A DNA stretch of 64,000 bases, from NCBI GenBank assembly GCA_902385255.1, contig CABMEV010000011.1:1-64000 (forward strand), in the 5' to 3' direction. Shown piece by piece: positions 34,161 to 42,151 of this stretch (positions are counted from its first letter, which is position 1; each line of letters opens with the position of its first letter). This stretch comes from Candidatus Tiddalikarchaeum anstoanum (GTDB lineage Archaea; Nanobdellota; Nanobdellia; Tiddalikarchaeales; Tiddalikarchaeaceae). The notes under the pieces were generated by a model, which was not told where the DNA came from, did not search any database, and saw only the letters and a program-made list of their open reading frames with translations. The position numbers were made by a program, and so were the translations under genes.

Positions 34161-34943
34161 TTGAAATATGAATTAAAGACTGCACTGATAATATTATCGC
34201 TCTTCTTCCTGTCTCAAGTAATAGGTTTGTTCGTAATTGGCCAGAATATTAAAGTATCCGGTGTTGAGTCACTGACTCCTTCAGAGAATACCATTGACGC
34301 ATTATATGTTCTTCCTTTTTCAATAGTCATAATCACTGTTGTATTCCTTATATTGTACAAATTAAAATTGGACAAGTTCTTGATAATCTGGTATTCATTG
34401 GCGTTCATTACCTGCGTCAGCGTAACACTGGCTTCTTTCATCAATGAAATTTATGCCTTAATCATAGCTGTCGTATTATTGGTCATAAGATTCGATGCTA
34501 AGGATGATAACATATTCCATAATATGACTGAGTTATTAGTCTATGCCGGACTATCAGTGCTGCTTCTGCCGTCGCTCGGAATGGAATCAATGATAATCCT
34601 CTTGATATTAATCAGCGCTTACGATGTCTTCGCAGTTAACTTTTCAAAACATATGATTGTTCTAGCCAAGACACAGCTCTCGCTTAACATATTTTCAGGC
34701 TTTAAAGTAAAAGTTAATAATAATATTGCTGCACTCGGAGGCGGGGATGTTGTATTGCCGTTAATACTTGCAGGTATAATGCTAAGGGACGTATCGCCTC
34801 TTTCTGCAATACTCGTCGTCTACGGGAGCTTCTTGGGGTTATTAGTCCTTATACTAACTGGTGATGAGAATAAAGTTTATCCTGCAATGCCTTATATCAC
34901 TGCAGGCTGCATATTAGGTCTTATTATAAACTCATTTTTGTAG
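34161..34943 (+). CDS. Presenilin-type intramembrane aspartyl protease
   Basis: The 260-residue membrane protein has about nine hydrophobic segments. The two catalytic aspartates sit in ILISAYDVFAVN (YD motif, near residue 155) and AALGGGDVVLPLILAG (GxGD motif, near 197), the hallmarks of presenilin/SPP homologues. It would cleave transmembrane segments of other proteins, perhaps signal peptide remnants. The start is TTG with an AGTGAT SD-like element 6-10 nt upstream; no later ATG keeps the first helix. Its 3' end overlaps the convergent small gene by 12 nt. Confidence 0.9.
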   Translation: MKYELKTALIILSLFFLSQVIGLFVIGQNIKVSGVESLTPSENTIDALYVLPFSIVIITVVFLILYKLKLDKFLIIWYSLAFITCVSVTLASFINEIYALIIAVVLLVIRFDAKDDNIFHNMTELLVYAGLSVLLLPSLGMESMIILLILISAYDVFAVNFSKHMIVLAKTQLSLNIFSGFKVKVNNNIAALGGGDVVLPLILAGIMLRDVSPLSAILVVYGSFLGLLVLILTGDENKVYPAMPYITAGCILGLIINSFL

Positions 34944-35132
34944 TTGCAGCACTTTCTTCAGTAATAGTTCCTGTTTCTCTTCCTGTTTTATCTGCTGCTT
35001 CTCCAGTCTCTCTACTGTTTTTAACAATGATTCCTGTGATTTAACCAGGTTAATCAATAGTTTAACAGCAACTATTAGTCCTATTACCATTCCTGTAAGT
35101 ACGCCGTAAATGATTAATGTTATCGCATCCAT
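34932..35132 (-). CDS. Small single-pass membrane coiled-coil protein
   Basis: The 66-residue protein has one N-terminal transmembrane helix (ITLIIYGVLTGMVIGLIVAVKLLINLV) followed by a Glu/Lys/Gln-rich coiled coil to the end. The layout resembles bitopic divisome or membrane-organiser proteins, but no family is recognised. It lies 99 nt downstream of sepF on the same strand. A TTAAAAATAG box about 27 nt before the ATG may give it its own promoter. Confidence 0.6.
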   Translation of the reverse strand: MDAITLIIYGVLTGMVIGLIVAVKLLINLVKSQESLLKTVERLEKQQIKQEEKQELLLKKVLQLQK

Positions 35133-35231
35133 AGTTTAAAATTAGTATCCGGCTATTTTTAATGGTTTTGCATTTATCCAAAATTTTACAATTTGTAAAA
35201 AAATAAAATAGAAAGTTTCTAAAAAAAAAAT

Positions 35232-35624
35232 TTATTGTTCTATATCTTCTTTTGAAACTTTTACGAATCCAGGTATTACTAGCAGGAAATCTTCATCAAT
35301 TCCAACTACGTCTCCGCCGACTGCTTCGCATGTCTTTTTAATCTTGAGAATTGCACGTTTCAGTTCTGTTACATCCTTGCTTCTTAATTCTTTTATTTTT
35401 GCGAATATTATATAATAACCCTCTCTTACATAGTCCAGTATTGGTTTTATATCTGCGAAGTCAGTTATAACCATGTATTTTATCTGCACTTTTGCTTTGC
35501 CAGTATCTTTCTGGGGTGTTACTTCAACGTAGTCTTCTTCAGGTGATTCCTGTGTCTCATTATATGATAAATGTGTCGTGCCTGAAAGTTTTTCAGCAAT
35601 ATTTTTTAAAAAATCAAACGCCAT
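35232..35624 (-). CDS. sepF: Cell division protein SepF
   Basis: The 130-residue protein has an N-terminal amphipathic helix (MAFDFLKNIAEKL) that anchors to the membrane, an acidic linker, and a compact SepF domain (VQIKYMVITDFADIKPILDYVREGYYIIFAKI...ELKRAILKIKKTCEAVGGDVVGIDEDFLLVIPGF). In archaea SepF tethers FtsZ rings to the membrane and is the main FtsZ anchor. No ftsZ gene is in the window. TTTATAAAAT about 27 nt before the ATG gives a separate leaderless promoter. Confidence 0.93.
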   Translation of the reverse strand: MAFDFLKNIAEKLSGTTHLSYNETQESPEEDYVEVTPQKDTGKAKVQIKYMVITDFADIKPILDYVREGYYIIFAKIKELRSKDVTELKRAILKIKKTCEAVGGDVVGIDEDFLLVIPGFVKVSKEDIEQ

Positions 35625-35678
35625 AGTTACAACACTACTTCCCTATTTTATAAATTATTTGCTCCCTTTTTATATATT

Positions 35679-35936
35679 TTATGCTGACTCTAATAATGAC
35701 ACAATATTCCAAATCTGCATTCTAGTGTATGTTGGAACGTTTAAATTGTCAGATAATAAGTCCAGATTCTGTATTGCAGCGTCTATTTTTATCTTCTTGT
35801 CGCCTTCTTCGAGCAATACGTCCTTAGTCTTCTCGCATACTATCCTTATATTCTTGGGTATGTTTTTATCAGTTATTATCTCGTCTAGAAGCTCTACTGA
35901 GGATTTGATATTTTCTTCAATTTGCGACTGTTTCAT
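35679..35936 (-). CDS. UPF0147 family protein
   Basis: The 85-residue helical protein matches UPF0147, a conserved archaeal family of unknown function: VELLDEIITDKNIPKNIRIVCEKTKDVLLEEGDKKIKIDAAIQNLDLLSDNLNVPTYTRMQIWNIVSLLE. It follows the prefoldin gene by 4 nt and is the last gene of the long ribosomal/RNAP operon. Confidence 0.9.
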   Translation of the reverse strand: MKQSQIEENIKSSVELLDEIITDKNIPKNIRIVCEKTKDVLLEEGDKKIKIDAAIQNLDLLSDNLNVPTYTRMQIWNIVSLLESA

Positions 35937-35940
35937 GCTT

Positions 35941-36288
35941 CTATTTGCCCCCTTTTACCATTTTCATTACTTTTTCCTGTATCTCGTTCACTTTGGCGGT
36001 TACTTTGTCTATCTGTTTCTCAACAGCGTTCTGCCTTAAGTCCAGTGTCCTTTTCTTTTCAATTAAATCGTTAATTAATAAGTCTTTGTCCCTTTTAATC
36101 ATTACTGCACCGACTATTTCGAAAACGTCCTCTTTCACTACTTTTTTTAATTCTTCTGTTGAGTGTTCAAGTTCTAACGATTGGGTCTGGAGTGTTTGTT
36201 TTTGCATTGATAAGAATTGTAATTGCTGCTGTAATTGCTGCATTTTTAATACGTCATTCTCTGCTTCTTTGGGTACTTCTATTGCCAT
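35941..36288 (-). CDS. pfdB: Prefoldin subunit beta
   Basis: The 115-residue protein consists of two long coiled-coil helices (MQQLQQQLQFLSMQKQTLQTQSLELEHSTEELKK and KRTLDLRQNAVEKQIDKVTAKVNEIQEKVMKM) around a beta hairpin (DVFEIVGAVMIKRDKDLLINDL), as in archaeal prefoldin beta. The hexameric chaperone passes unfolded proteins to the thermosome. The position after pcc1 is conserved in archaea. Confidence 0.95.
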   Translation of the reverse strand: MAIEVPKEAENDVLKMQQLQQQLQFLSMQKQTLQTQSLELEHSTEELKKVVKEDVFEIVGAVMIKRDKDLLINDLIEKKRTLDLRQNAVEKQIDKVTAKVNEIQEKVMKMVKGGK

Positions 36289-36292
36289 ATTT

Positions 36293-36514
36293 TTACTTCA
36301 CCGTTTTCATCTTGTCAAATACTGTTATTATCCTAAAAACAGTATTAGCACCCGCTCTCTGACTTGCCGCGTCATTTGAGTTTATGATTATTCTTATTTT
36401 ATTGTCTGATAATTCTATTTTAAATCCCGTCTGGCTGTCTATTTCGCCTTTTATGTTTTTGTATAATTGTTTTGCATCTTCAGCGTTTACTGTTATTATT
36501 GTTTCGTATTTCAT
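36293..36514 (-). CDS. pcc1: KEOPS complex subunit Pcc1
   Basis: The 73-residue protein matches the small Pcc1 dimerisation subunit of KEOPS, which makes t6A on tRNA. It has strands (YETIITVNAEDAKQLYKNI, KIELSDNKIRIIINSNDAASQRAGANTVFRIITVFDKM) in the family order. Its ATG overlaps the rpoP stop (ATGA). The neighbourhood eL43-rpoP-pcc1-pfdB is a known archaeal gene string, which supports the call. Confidence 0.88.
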   Translation of the reverse strand: MKYETIITVNAEDAKQLYKNIKGEIDSQTGFKIELSDNKIRIIINSNDAASQRAGANTVFRIITVFDKMKTVK

Positions 36515-36648
36515 AACGCTTTTACTTTTCTCTCTATGTTAGTTATCTTCTTAAGTATTATTTTTGAGCCGCAAAAAGGGCAGCGTATTCTCTTATCCAC
36601 CTGTTCGGGGTCTACGTTTTTTTTACATTGAAAGCATATATATTCCAT
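36511..36648 (-). CDS. rpoP: RNA polymerase subunit RpoP (Rpo12)
   Basis: This gene is too short for the ORF track. The minus strand translates to 45 residues beginning MEYICFQCKKNVD and containing RIRCPFCGSKIILKK, ending ERKVKAL. CxxC...CPxCG is the zinc ribbon of the archaeal Rpo12/RpoP subunit, and the KKITNIERKVKAL ending matches the family's basic tail. It starts 19 nt after eL43 and its stop overlaps the pcc1 ATG. Confidence 0.95.
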   Translation of the reverse strand: MEYICFQCKKNVDPEQVDKRIRCPFCGSKIILKKITNIERKVKAL

Positions 36649-36667
36649 TTTAAATCACTTCTTTTTT

Positions 36668-36883
36668 TTATTTTAATGTGTAGGCTCTGCCTGCAATTTT
36701 TGAATTGCATTTCTTGCATACGAATATGCCTTTTGAGATGCGTTTTACGTTTCCTGTTTTACAGACAGGACAATGTTGTTTTGCTTTCTCTAAGACTTCT
36801 ATGTCCATTACTCTTCTTCTTATTTTAAGTCCGTATCTTGCGCCGAACCTTCCTGTTGAACCAACTTTCTTCGTCTTTGCCAT
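36668..36883 (-). CDS. rpl37ae: Ribosomal protein eL43 (L37Ae)
   Basis: The 71-residue protein contains KKVGSTGRFGARYGLKIRRRVMDIE and the zinc ribbon CPVCKTGNVKRISKGIFVCKKC, followed by KIAGRAYTL. This is the standard eL43 pattern of archaeal large subunits. It sits 20 nt downstream of rpoN and 19 nt upstream of rpoP. Confidence 0.97.
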   Translation of the reverse strand: MAKTKKVGSTGRFGARYGLKIRRRVMDIEVLEKAKQHCPVCKTGNVKRISKGIFVCKKCNSKIAGRAYTLK

Positions 36884-36903
36884 AAATCTATTCCCTCACA
36901 TTC

Positions 36904-37098
36904 TTATGCGTTTTTATATCTTCCTATTACATCTATCGCGTCTACGTGTCCTAGAAAGACAGCTCTGCAGCAGAATCTTTTAAGCCCTAACTCATCTAGA
37001 GCTAATTTTACTCCTTTTTCTTCTTTCATTGCGTTAAATTTTTCCCATAAGTGTCCTATTGGTTTTCCGCATGTGAAACAACGAACTGGAACTATCAT
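36904..37098 (-). CDS. rpoN: RNA polymerase subunit RpoN (Rpo10)
   Basis: The 64-residue zinc-bundle subunit begins MIVPVRCFTCGKPIGHLWEKF and contains LGLKRFCCRAVFLGHVDAID, the CxxC and CC zinc ligands of Rpo10. The N-terminal MIVPVRCFTCG is nearly invariant. It follows uS9 by 7 nt, the normal archaeal order. RpoK, which often comes next, is absent here. Confidence 0.97.
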   Translation of the reverse strand: MIVPVRCFTCGKPIGHLWEKFNAMKEEKGVKLALDELGLKRFCCRAVFLGHVDAIDVIGRYKNA

Positions 37099-37105
37099 TT
37101 TTCAT

Positions 37106-37510
37106 TCACCTCTTACTCATCTGTTCAACGCTTCTTGCTGCTGAACGGTTAGGTTTTTGAGGTTCTGTCCTTCTCTTGTCTGCTACTAATAATCTTCTGT
37201 CATACTCTAAGAATTTGGTTTTTAATGCATCTTTCTTGGTGTACGCGATTATTGCTTTTGCGAGTGCGAGTCTTGCAGCTTCTGCCTGGCCCTGGAAACC
37301 TCCACCTTCTACTTTTATAGAAACATCAACTGGTTCTAAAGCGTCGCCTGCTAGCATTACCGGCTCTTTTATTCTCATCCTGCTTATAATGTCTCCGTAT
37401 ACTTCCAGGTTTATTCCGTTGATTCTTATGACGCCTTTTCCTTTTTTTAATTTCGCATATGCTATGCTTCTTTTTCTCTTGCCTATTGTTTGAATTATTT
37501 TGTTAACCAT
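37106..37510 (-). CDS. rps9: Ribosomal protein uS9
   Basis: The start at 37510 (MVNKIIQTIGKRKRSIAYAKL) is chosen because the track start is a GTG that belongs to the GGTGA SD. The 134-residue protein shows VEGGGFQGQAEAARLALAKAI, the DRRLLVADKRRTEPQK block and the C-terminal SVEQMSKR whose last residues reach the P-site tRNA. The gene is 5 nt downstream of uL13, whose stop lies within the SD. Confidence 0.97.
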   Translation of the reverse strand: MVNKIIQTIGKRKRSIAYAKLKKGKGVIRINGINLEVYGDIISRMRIKEPVMLAGDALEPVDVSIKVEGGGFQGQAEAARLALAKAIIAYTKKDALKTKFLEYDRRLLVADKRRTEPQKPNRSAARSVEQMSKR

Positions 37511-37515
37511 GATTT

Positions 37516-37944
37516 TCACCACTTAGCTCCTATTTGTCTGCACATATCGCCTAGTTTGACATACCTGTTATGTACTAAGTCGCCGCTTTTCTTAAACTTA
37601 TACTCTTTGCTTATCTCTTTTGCGTATTCTTCAGGCACGCCTATGAATGTTTTAATTCTTTTGTAGTCTTTGTTTCCGTGGACGCTTTTATAATCAACCA
37701 TGTTTCTTACCATTCGTCTTACTACTCTGTCTGGTCTGACTGGAGGATAAGGTCCCCATTCTGGAGTTCCTCTGTGAAATACCTGCAAAGTTTCTTTCAG
37801 TACGTTTTCCCTGCTGCCTGATAATACTCCTTCTTCGCAGTTTACGATTATTATTTCATTGCCCATCCTTGCAAGCTTGGCTATTGTAGTCAGCATCCTG
37901 CCTAATATTACATCTTTTGCGTCTATTACTATTCGTTTAACCAA
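37516..37944 (-). CDS. rpl13: Ribosomal protein uL13
   Basis: The 142-residue protein starts VKRIVIDAKDVILGRMLTTIAKLARMGNEIIIVNCE and contains YPPVRPDRVVRRMVRNMVDYKSVHGNKDYKRIKTFIGVPEEY, diagnostic of archaeal/eukaryotic uL13. Its start overlaps the end of eL18 by 8 nt, which suggests coupled translation in the order eL18-uL13-uS9. Confidence 0.97.
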   Translation of the reverse strand: MVKRIVIDAKDVILGRMLTTIAKLARMGNEIIIVNCEEGVLSGSRENVLKETLQVFHRGTPEWGPYPPVRPDRVVRRMVRNMVDYKSVHGNKDYKRIKTFIGVPEEYAKEISKEYKFKKSGDLVHNRYVKLGDMCRQIGAKW

Positions 37945-38299
37945 GGATTATCACCTTTGATGGAGCTACGGGTTTACTTGCCCAGTCTTTTAATGTCTTT
38001 ATTGTAGATTTTGAAGATTTCAATTTTGCCACTGCGCTTTTGCTGTATTTGAATGCGACTATATTAACTTTATGGTCTAATGTTCCGGCGCTTAATACTT
38101 TGCCGAATACGAATACATTTGAACCTTCAGGCGTGTACCTGTTGATTTTTGAAATATTAACTTCGCTCTTCTTGCGAGTCGGTCTTTTTAATTCTTTTAT
38201 TACTCTAGCCAGGAAAGGCTTCTTGCTCTTTCTGTATTCTTTTTCAAGACTATTAATAATACCTCTAACTACGTAGTTTGTCGGGCCTGTACTTATCAT
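37937..38299 (-). CDS. rpl18e: Ribosomal protein eL18
   Basis: The 120-residue protein has RVIKELKRPTRKKSEVNISKINRYTPEGSNVFVFGKVLSAGTLDHKVNIVAFKYSKSA, the eL18 core shared with uL15. It heads the operon eL18-uL13-uS9-RpoN-eL43-RpoP-Pcc1-prefoldin-UPF0147. CTTTTTAAATC about 27 nt before the ATG indicates a leaderless promoter of its own, so this half is independent of the uS13 operon. Confidence 0.95.
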   Translation of the reverse strand: MISTGPTNYVVRGIINSLEKEYRKSKKPFLARVIKELKRPTRKKSEVNISKINRYTPEGSNVFVFGKVLSAGTLDHKVNIVAFKYSKSAVAKLKSSKSTIKTLKDWASKPVAPSKVIILG

Positions 38300-38417
38300 A
38301 GTAGAACTAAAAAATAACGATTGATTTAAAAAGATTACGCTTCTAAAGTTTGATTAATGGCGTTAAAAAGCAGTTTTTTGATTTATTTACTCATTTTTTT
38401 AAGTTTTTATAAATTAA

Positions 38418-39194
38418 TTAAATGTCTCTTATAATAATTATGGGTTTTCCTTGTTTTATTGCAATAATATCCCCTGTCTTTAGCCTGTGAGGTTTTGTAA
38501 AAATGTGTTTTTTATTAGTCGTGCTCTTGTCATACTCGTATAAATCCTTGCAGTCAACGGATAAGTGAGGCATCGGCTTATGGTGGTTAAGTATCTCCAT
38601 CTTAATTTCGTGTTCTGTTTCGAAGCTGTTGTTCCTGATTTTTTTAACGCCGTTTTCTTTCATTTCAAAAATGCAGAATGCACCGATATTATTATTTTTT
38701 ACTTTTATTGCGTCGCAGTTGGAAGCGTAGCCGCTCCAGCCGTTAGCAGTGTAAAACATGAACCCTGTGCTTTTAATCCGCATTTTAACTAATTTTTCCC
38801 CTGTTTCCTGAAATTCTAAATTGCAGTCTAATATGTGCTCCAGGTTAGGTGATATTATTACTTCGTTTAATGAGAATTCCTTCAATATTTTATTATTGAT
38901 GGATACGCTGAGAGTGTAATACTCTTTTTCGAATAAGGTTTTATTTTCAGACTTTGCATAATTTGTCAGAAAGTCTCTATAATTGTCCAGCCTGCATGAT
39001 GAGTAGAATCCGAAACTTTTATTTGAACTGATAAGAAATGTAGGCAGTGATGTATTATCATAAAAGTTGGGCAGGTATACAAGGAGTGAACCGTCGCCGC
39101 CCACTATAAAATTGGCTGTTAGCCCCAAGTCATCAATTAATACTCTTATCTTTTTGGCTTCCTCCGCCAATTTAGGATGGTAGCTAAAGTTCAT
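38418..39194 (-). CDS. NAD kinase-like protein
   Basis: The 258-residue protein has FIVGGDGSLLVYLPNFYD, the GGDG nucleotide-binding motif of NAD/diacylglycerol kinases, and FSLNEVIIS, the conserved NE pair. The usual TPTGSTAY block is replaced by IKSTGFMFYTANGWSGYASNCDAI. The beta-sandwich C-terminal part is present. It would phosphorylate NAD to NADP, but the changed motif leaves some doubt about activity or substrate. It is 118 nt upstream of eL18, on the same strand. Confidence 0.75.
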   Translation of the reverse strand: MNFSYHPKLAEEAKKIRVLIDDLGLTANFIVGGDGSLLVYLPNFYDNTSLPTFLISSNKSFGFYSSCRLDNYRDFLTNYAKSENKTLFEKEYYTLSVSINNKILKEFSLNEVIISPNLEHILDCNLEFQETGEKLVKMRIKSTGFMFYTANGWSGYASNCDAIKVKNNNIGAFCIFEMKENGVKKIRNNSFETEHEIKMEILNHHKPMPHLSVDCKDLYEYDKSTTNKKHIFTKPHRLKTGDIIAIKQGKPIIIIRDI

Positions 39195-39259
39195 CTATAA
39201 TTGTTTGAAAAAAAGTTATCGTTTAAAAAAGTTATTTACTCTTTGGCAGTTAATGTTTT

Positions 39260-39496
39260 CTATTGGATGGGTATGCAGTTTGCCCCCCTGCTGTTGTAAT
39301 ACAGCCATGCTTCGCAAACCCTGTCGCCTAAATCGCAATATGAATCATTTCCCTGAATGTTATATATCCCTCCCTGAGCATCACAATAAGAGGAAGCCGG
39401 ATTTGGAGGTAAAGAACTATTATTATACTGCTGCTCTTTTGCTGAACACCCGGATAATAATATTAGTAATATCAATCCCAAAATTATTATATTCAT
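39260..39496 (-). CDS. DUF333-like lipoprotein
   Basis: The long track ORF (start 39721) is trimmed to the ATG at 39496, where MNIIILGLILLILLSGCSAKEQ forms a lipoprotein signal with lipobox LLSGC. The 78-residue product then has NPASSYCDAQGGIYNIQGNDSYCDLGDRVCEAWLYYNSRGANC, the paired-cysteine pattern of DUF333. It is a small membrane-anchored external protein, probably disulfide-bonded. The role is unknown. It is divergent from the VIT-like gene. Confidence 0.8.
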   Translation of the reverse strand: MNIIILGLILLILLSGCSAKEQQYNNSSLPPNPASSYCDAQGGIYNIQGNDSYCDLGDRVCEAWLYYNSRGANCIPIQ

Positions 39497-39587
39497 AAAA
39501 AAATTATCTTCTGTTAATATAAAACCTTTTTCGATTTTAAACCTTAGGGAAATCTTTATTATGAAATAATACGTGCTTATTTTGTTT

Positions 39588-40130
39588 ATGAATTGGATTA
39601 AGGAGATATTCAAGGATGAGATAGTGCGCAGGTATTTTGTAGTTAATATTTTTGACGGCGTGTTAAGTGTTGTTGGAATATTAATAGCTTTGATGATGGG
39701 AGGAGTGTTTAATTCCCGCATAGTGATTATTTCATGCGTAGGTGCAGGCGTTGCAATGGGTATATCCGGGTTATGGGGTGCTTATTTAATAGAGCGCGCC
39801 GAAAGAAGATACAGCGCTTTAAACAAAGGATTAGAGTACACAAAAGAATTATTGGCTGAGCATTTGGAGAAATCAGTTATTATAGGGTTAGTTGACGGAT
39901 TATCACCAGTAATTGTCATGCTGTTCTTGGTTGCGCCTTTCTTCCTATTCTCAGTGATGACAGCGTTCTATGTAAGTTTTATCATTTCCATAATTATTAT
40001 AATACTGCTTGGAATTTTCATAGCCAAGATAGGAAGAGACAACGTATTCCATGGCATTCTAAAAATATTATCCGCTGCTGTCACTATCGTAATAGTCATT
40101 TACGTATTAGAATACCTGAAACTAGTCTAA
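39588..40130 (+). CDS. VIT1/CCC1-like membrane protein
   Basis: The ATG at 39588 (MNWIKEIFKDEIVRR) is preferred to the GTG at 39573 because CTTTATTATG lies about 27-30 nt upstream. The 180-residue protein has about five membrane helices with VVNIFDGVLSVVGILIALMMGG and CVGAGVAMGISGLWGAYLIERAERR, matching the first helices of VIT/CCC1 iron-manganese transporters. The cytoplasmic metal-binding stretch is short (SALNKGLEYTKELLAEHLEKS). It is a member of the family by helices 1-2, but substrate and function are uncertain. Confidence 0.75.
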   Translation: MNWIKEIFKDEIVRRYFVVNIFDGVLSVVGILIALMMGGVFNSRIVIISCVGAGVAMGISGLWGAYLIERAERRYSALNKGLEYTKELLAEHLEKSVIIGLVDGLSPVIVMLFLVAPFFLFSVMTAFYVSFIISIIIIILLGIFIAKIGRDNVFHGILKILSAAVTIVIVIYVLEYLKLV

Positions 40131-40131
40131 G

Positions 40132-41283
40132 TTAGGTGTTTATTACGATTAATGGGACAAACATTTCTTCTTTCGTTAATCCCGAATGGTTTGCCTTAAA
40201 ATTAGGATATTTTTGTCCGTTTAATTCATCAAACAAGGCATAACCATCTTTTGAAATCAGGGTATAATCCCCTATTCTGTCTATTAATTTGGGATTTATT
40301 TCGTATAATCCAAAAAATCCTTTTTTAATTAAGTCTTCACTTTTGTAAATTTCACAATATTTTCTTAATTTTGTTTTAACATATTTTACAAAATTATTCT
40401 TTTCCTTGTTTTTTACATAACAATACGTTACTCTGGAATCCCCTGATAATGGCTGGGATAACATATTATACAGATTAGGGTGTTTTTTGCTTAAATTTAT
40501 ACAATTCGATTTTTTTATATTTGCCAGTCCGTGGTCTGCGGTTATTATTAGTGTAGTATTAGTGTTTTGTATTGATTTAATGAAGGATTTTAATCGTTTG
40601 TCAAATTCTTTTAAATGTTCTTTCACTTTCCTGCTGTTCACTCCTTCATTATGCTGGTACGTGTCAAATTTGGTCCAATATGAGTAGACATATGTTTTGT
40701 TATTGTTTGATTTTATTATCTTAGTATTTTCATCGAAGAATTCTTTTAATGAATTATATGGATGGATTTTTGTTTTTCCTAAAGTTGTTTTTATGTATTC
40801 CCTAGTTATCATCTCTTTTGGGATTACAGTGTATTTTTTTATTTGAATATTGTCAAAAAAAGGTTTCATATTATATAGATTATTGGGGTTAATTTGTCCG
40901 TCTAGTTTTATATGTCCTGCTCTTGTCGCAAAAAGCAATATTTGGGTTGTCATCCCTATTTCTTTTAAATAAACAAACCATCCTGTAAAAGCGTGTTGCT
41001 GGGGTGCGAGTCCTGTAATGAATGAATTAAATGCTGCTGATGTTGTTGATGGGAATACGGAAGTAATTTTGTTTGTTACATATTTTTTAAGTTCTATGTC
41101 ATTATTCATTAATAATTCATAGCCGAGTCCGTCTACTACCATTAGGATTATATGCCTGGATTTTTTTAGTTTTTGAATGTCCAAGCCTTTTAACGGTTTA
41201 TATAATGTTTTTCTGCCTAATGCAATCTTTATTGAACTCATCAGGTTTACAATGCTTCCATCATTATAGTTAGGCAAATACAT
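40132..41283 (-). CDS. Type I phosphodiesterase/nucleotide pyrophosphatase family protein
   Basis: The 383-residue protein of the alkaline phosphatase superfamily has metal-site motifs IILMVVDGLGYELL, FPSTTSAAFNSFITGLAPQQHAFTGW (catalytic Thr), FDTYQHNEGVNS and ITADHGLANI, with a final NHSGLTKEEMFVPLIV. No signal peptide is present, so it is probably cytoplasmic, acting on a phosphodiester such as a nucleotide sugar or lipid precursor. The stop codons of this gene and of the convergent VIT-like gene are one base apart. Confidence 0.88.
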   Translation of the reverse strand: MYLPNYNDGSIVNLMSSIKIALGRKTLYKPLKGLDIQKLKKSRHIILMVVDGLGYELLMNNDIELKKYVTNKITSVFPSTTSAAFNSFITGLAPQQHAFTGWFVYLKEIGMTTQILLFATRAGHIKLDGQINPNNLYNMKPFFDNIQIKKYTVIPKEMITREYIKTTLGKTKIHPYNSLKEFFDENTKIIKSNNNKTYVYSYWTKFDTYQHNEGVNSRKVKEHLKEFDKRLKSFIKSIQNTNTTLIITADHGLANIKKSNCINLSKKHPNLYNMLSQPLSGDSRVTYCYVKNKEKNNFVKYVKTKLRKYCEIYKSEDLIKKGFFGLYEINPKLIDRIGDYTLISKDGYALFDELNGQKYPNFKANHSGLTKEEMFVPLIVINT

Positions 41284-41342
41284 TTTTTGAAAACATTACA
41301 GACAATGTTATTATAAAAATATATGGGGCTAATTGTTTGAAT

Positions 41343-41930
41343 CTATGGTCCTGCTTTTTTCGGTTTTTCATATGAGAAAACGCCAAGTTCGGCGGACAAA
41401 GGGCAGTTTTTGAATTGAAAAATCTTGGTCAAGTCCTGGAGTACTCTCTTTGATTTAATCAGTTTAAATCCCTCTTTTTCCAACTCTTTTTTACTCCAAA
41501 GAGACTTGTGCGTTTCATAGGGGTTTTTGAATGCTTCACCCTGCGGGAAATAAGTGATAGGTGTGGATACGAGTATCGAATCACCATACTTTTTTATCAG
41601 ATTTATTATCTTAAACCCTTTAGCCTTGTCAAAATGCTCTATAACATCTATTAACAAAATTAAGTCATATTTTTTCTTGTTCTTTAATAAGAAGTCTTCA
41701 ATATTTTCCTCATAAACTTTGTCATAATTTTTCCATAAAAAGTTTTTGTATTTTTTCCACACTTCAACGCCGTCAATCCATAAATTATTCTTAAATTTTT
41801 TTCGGAGCAACTCTCCAAAAAGCCCTAACCCTGCACCTAAATCAAGCACCCTAAATTTCTTTTTATTATTAATCTTGCTGCTTACAAAATCAAGCACTGG
41901 TTTTCTGTTAAAAAGATCACTATAAGGCAT
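41343..41930 (-). CDS. Class I SAM-dependent methyltransferase
   Basis: The 195-residue protein has SAM-binding motif VLDLGAGLGLFGELLRKK, a core strand DLILLIDVIEHFDKAKGFKIINLIKKYGDSILVSTP and ITYFPQGEAFKNPYETHKSLWSKKELEKEG. These match the Methyltransf_11/23 group acting on small molecules, lipids or glycans. No specific substrate can be read. A TTTTTTAAATAAG box lies 27 nt before the start. Confidence 0.8.
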   Translation of the reverse strand: MPYSDLFNRKPVLDFVSSKINNKKKFRVLDLGAGLGLFGELLRKKFKNNLWIDGVEVWKKYKNFLWKNYDKVYEENIEDFLLKNKKKYDLILLIDVIEHFDKAKGFKIINLIKKYGDSILVSTPITYFPQGEAFKNPYETHKSLWSKKELEKEGFKLIKSKRVLQDLTKIFQFKNCPLSAELGVFSYEKPKKAGP

Positions 41931-42010
41931 AATAATTAATTAAAAAAGGCTTATTTAAAAAATAGTTTGTCATTTAAAGTGTTCATAAGTAAAAAATAAA
42001 AAAAATATGT

Positions 42011-42094
42011 TGCGGGGGAAGGGTTTCGAACCCTCGTAGACACTAAGTCACAGGATCTTAAGTCCTGCGCGTTTGACCACTCCGCCACCCCCGC
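42011..42094 (-). tRNA. tRNA-Leu (anticodon TAA)
   Basis: The minus strand gives an 84-nt class II tRNA: acceptor GCGGGGG/CCCCCGC, anticodon stem-loop CAGGA-CTTAAGA-TCCTG with anticodon TAA, a long variable arm GACTTAGTGTC and T-arm GAGGG-TTCGAAA-CCCTT, ending in discriminator A. CCA is not encoded and no intron is seen. Confidence 0.95.
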
Positions 42095-42151
42095 AAAAGA
42101 GGTTTGATAATAATTAAATAGATTAATTAGGTTTTAAAAATGTTTATTTAT

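Noticed and set aside
35578-36379. Plus-strand ORFs over sepF, UPF0147 and prefoldin
   Set aside because: Phe/Ser/Cys-rich shadows of conserved minus-strand genes.
39497-39721. N-terminal 75 residues of the track ORF in front of the DUF333 lipoprotein
   Set aside because: The lipoprotein signal starts at 39496, and the upstream part overlaps the divergent VIT-like gene.
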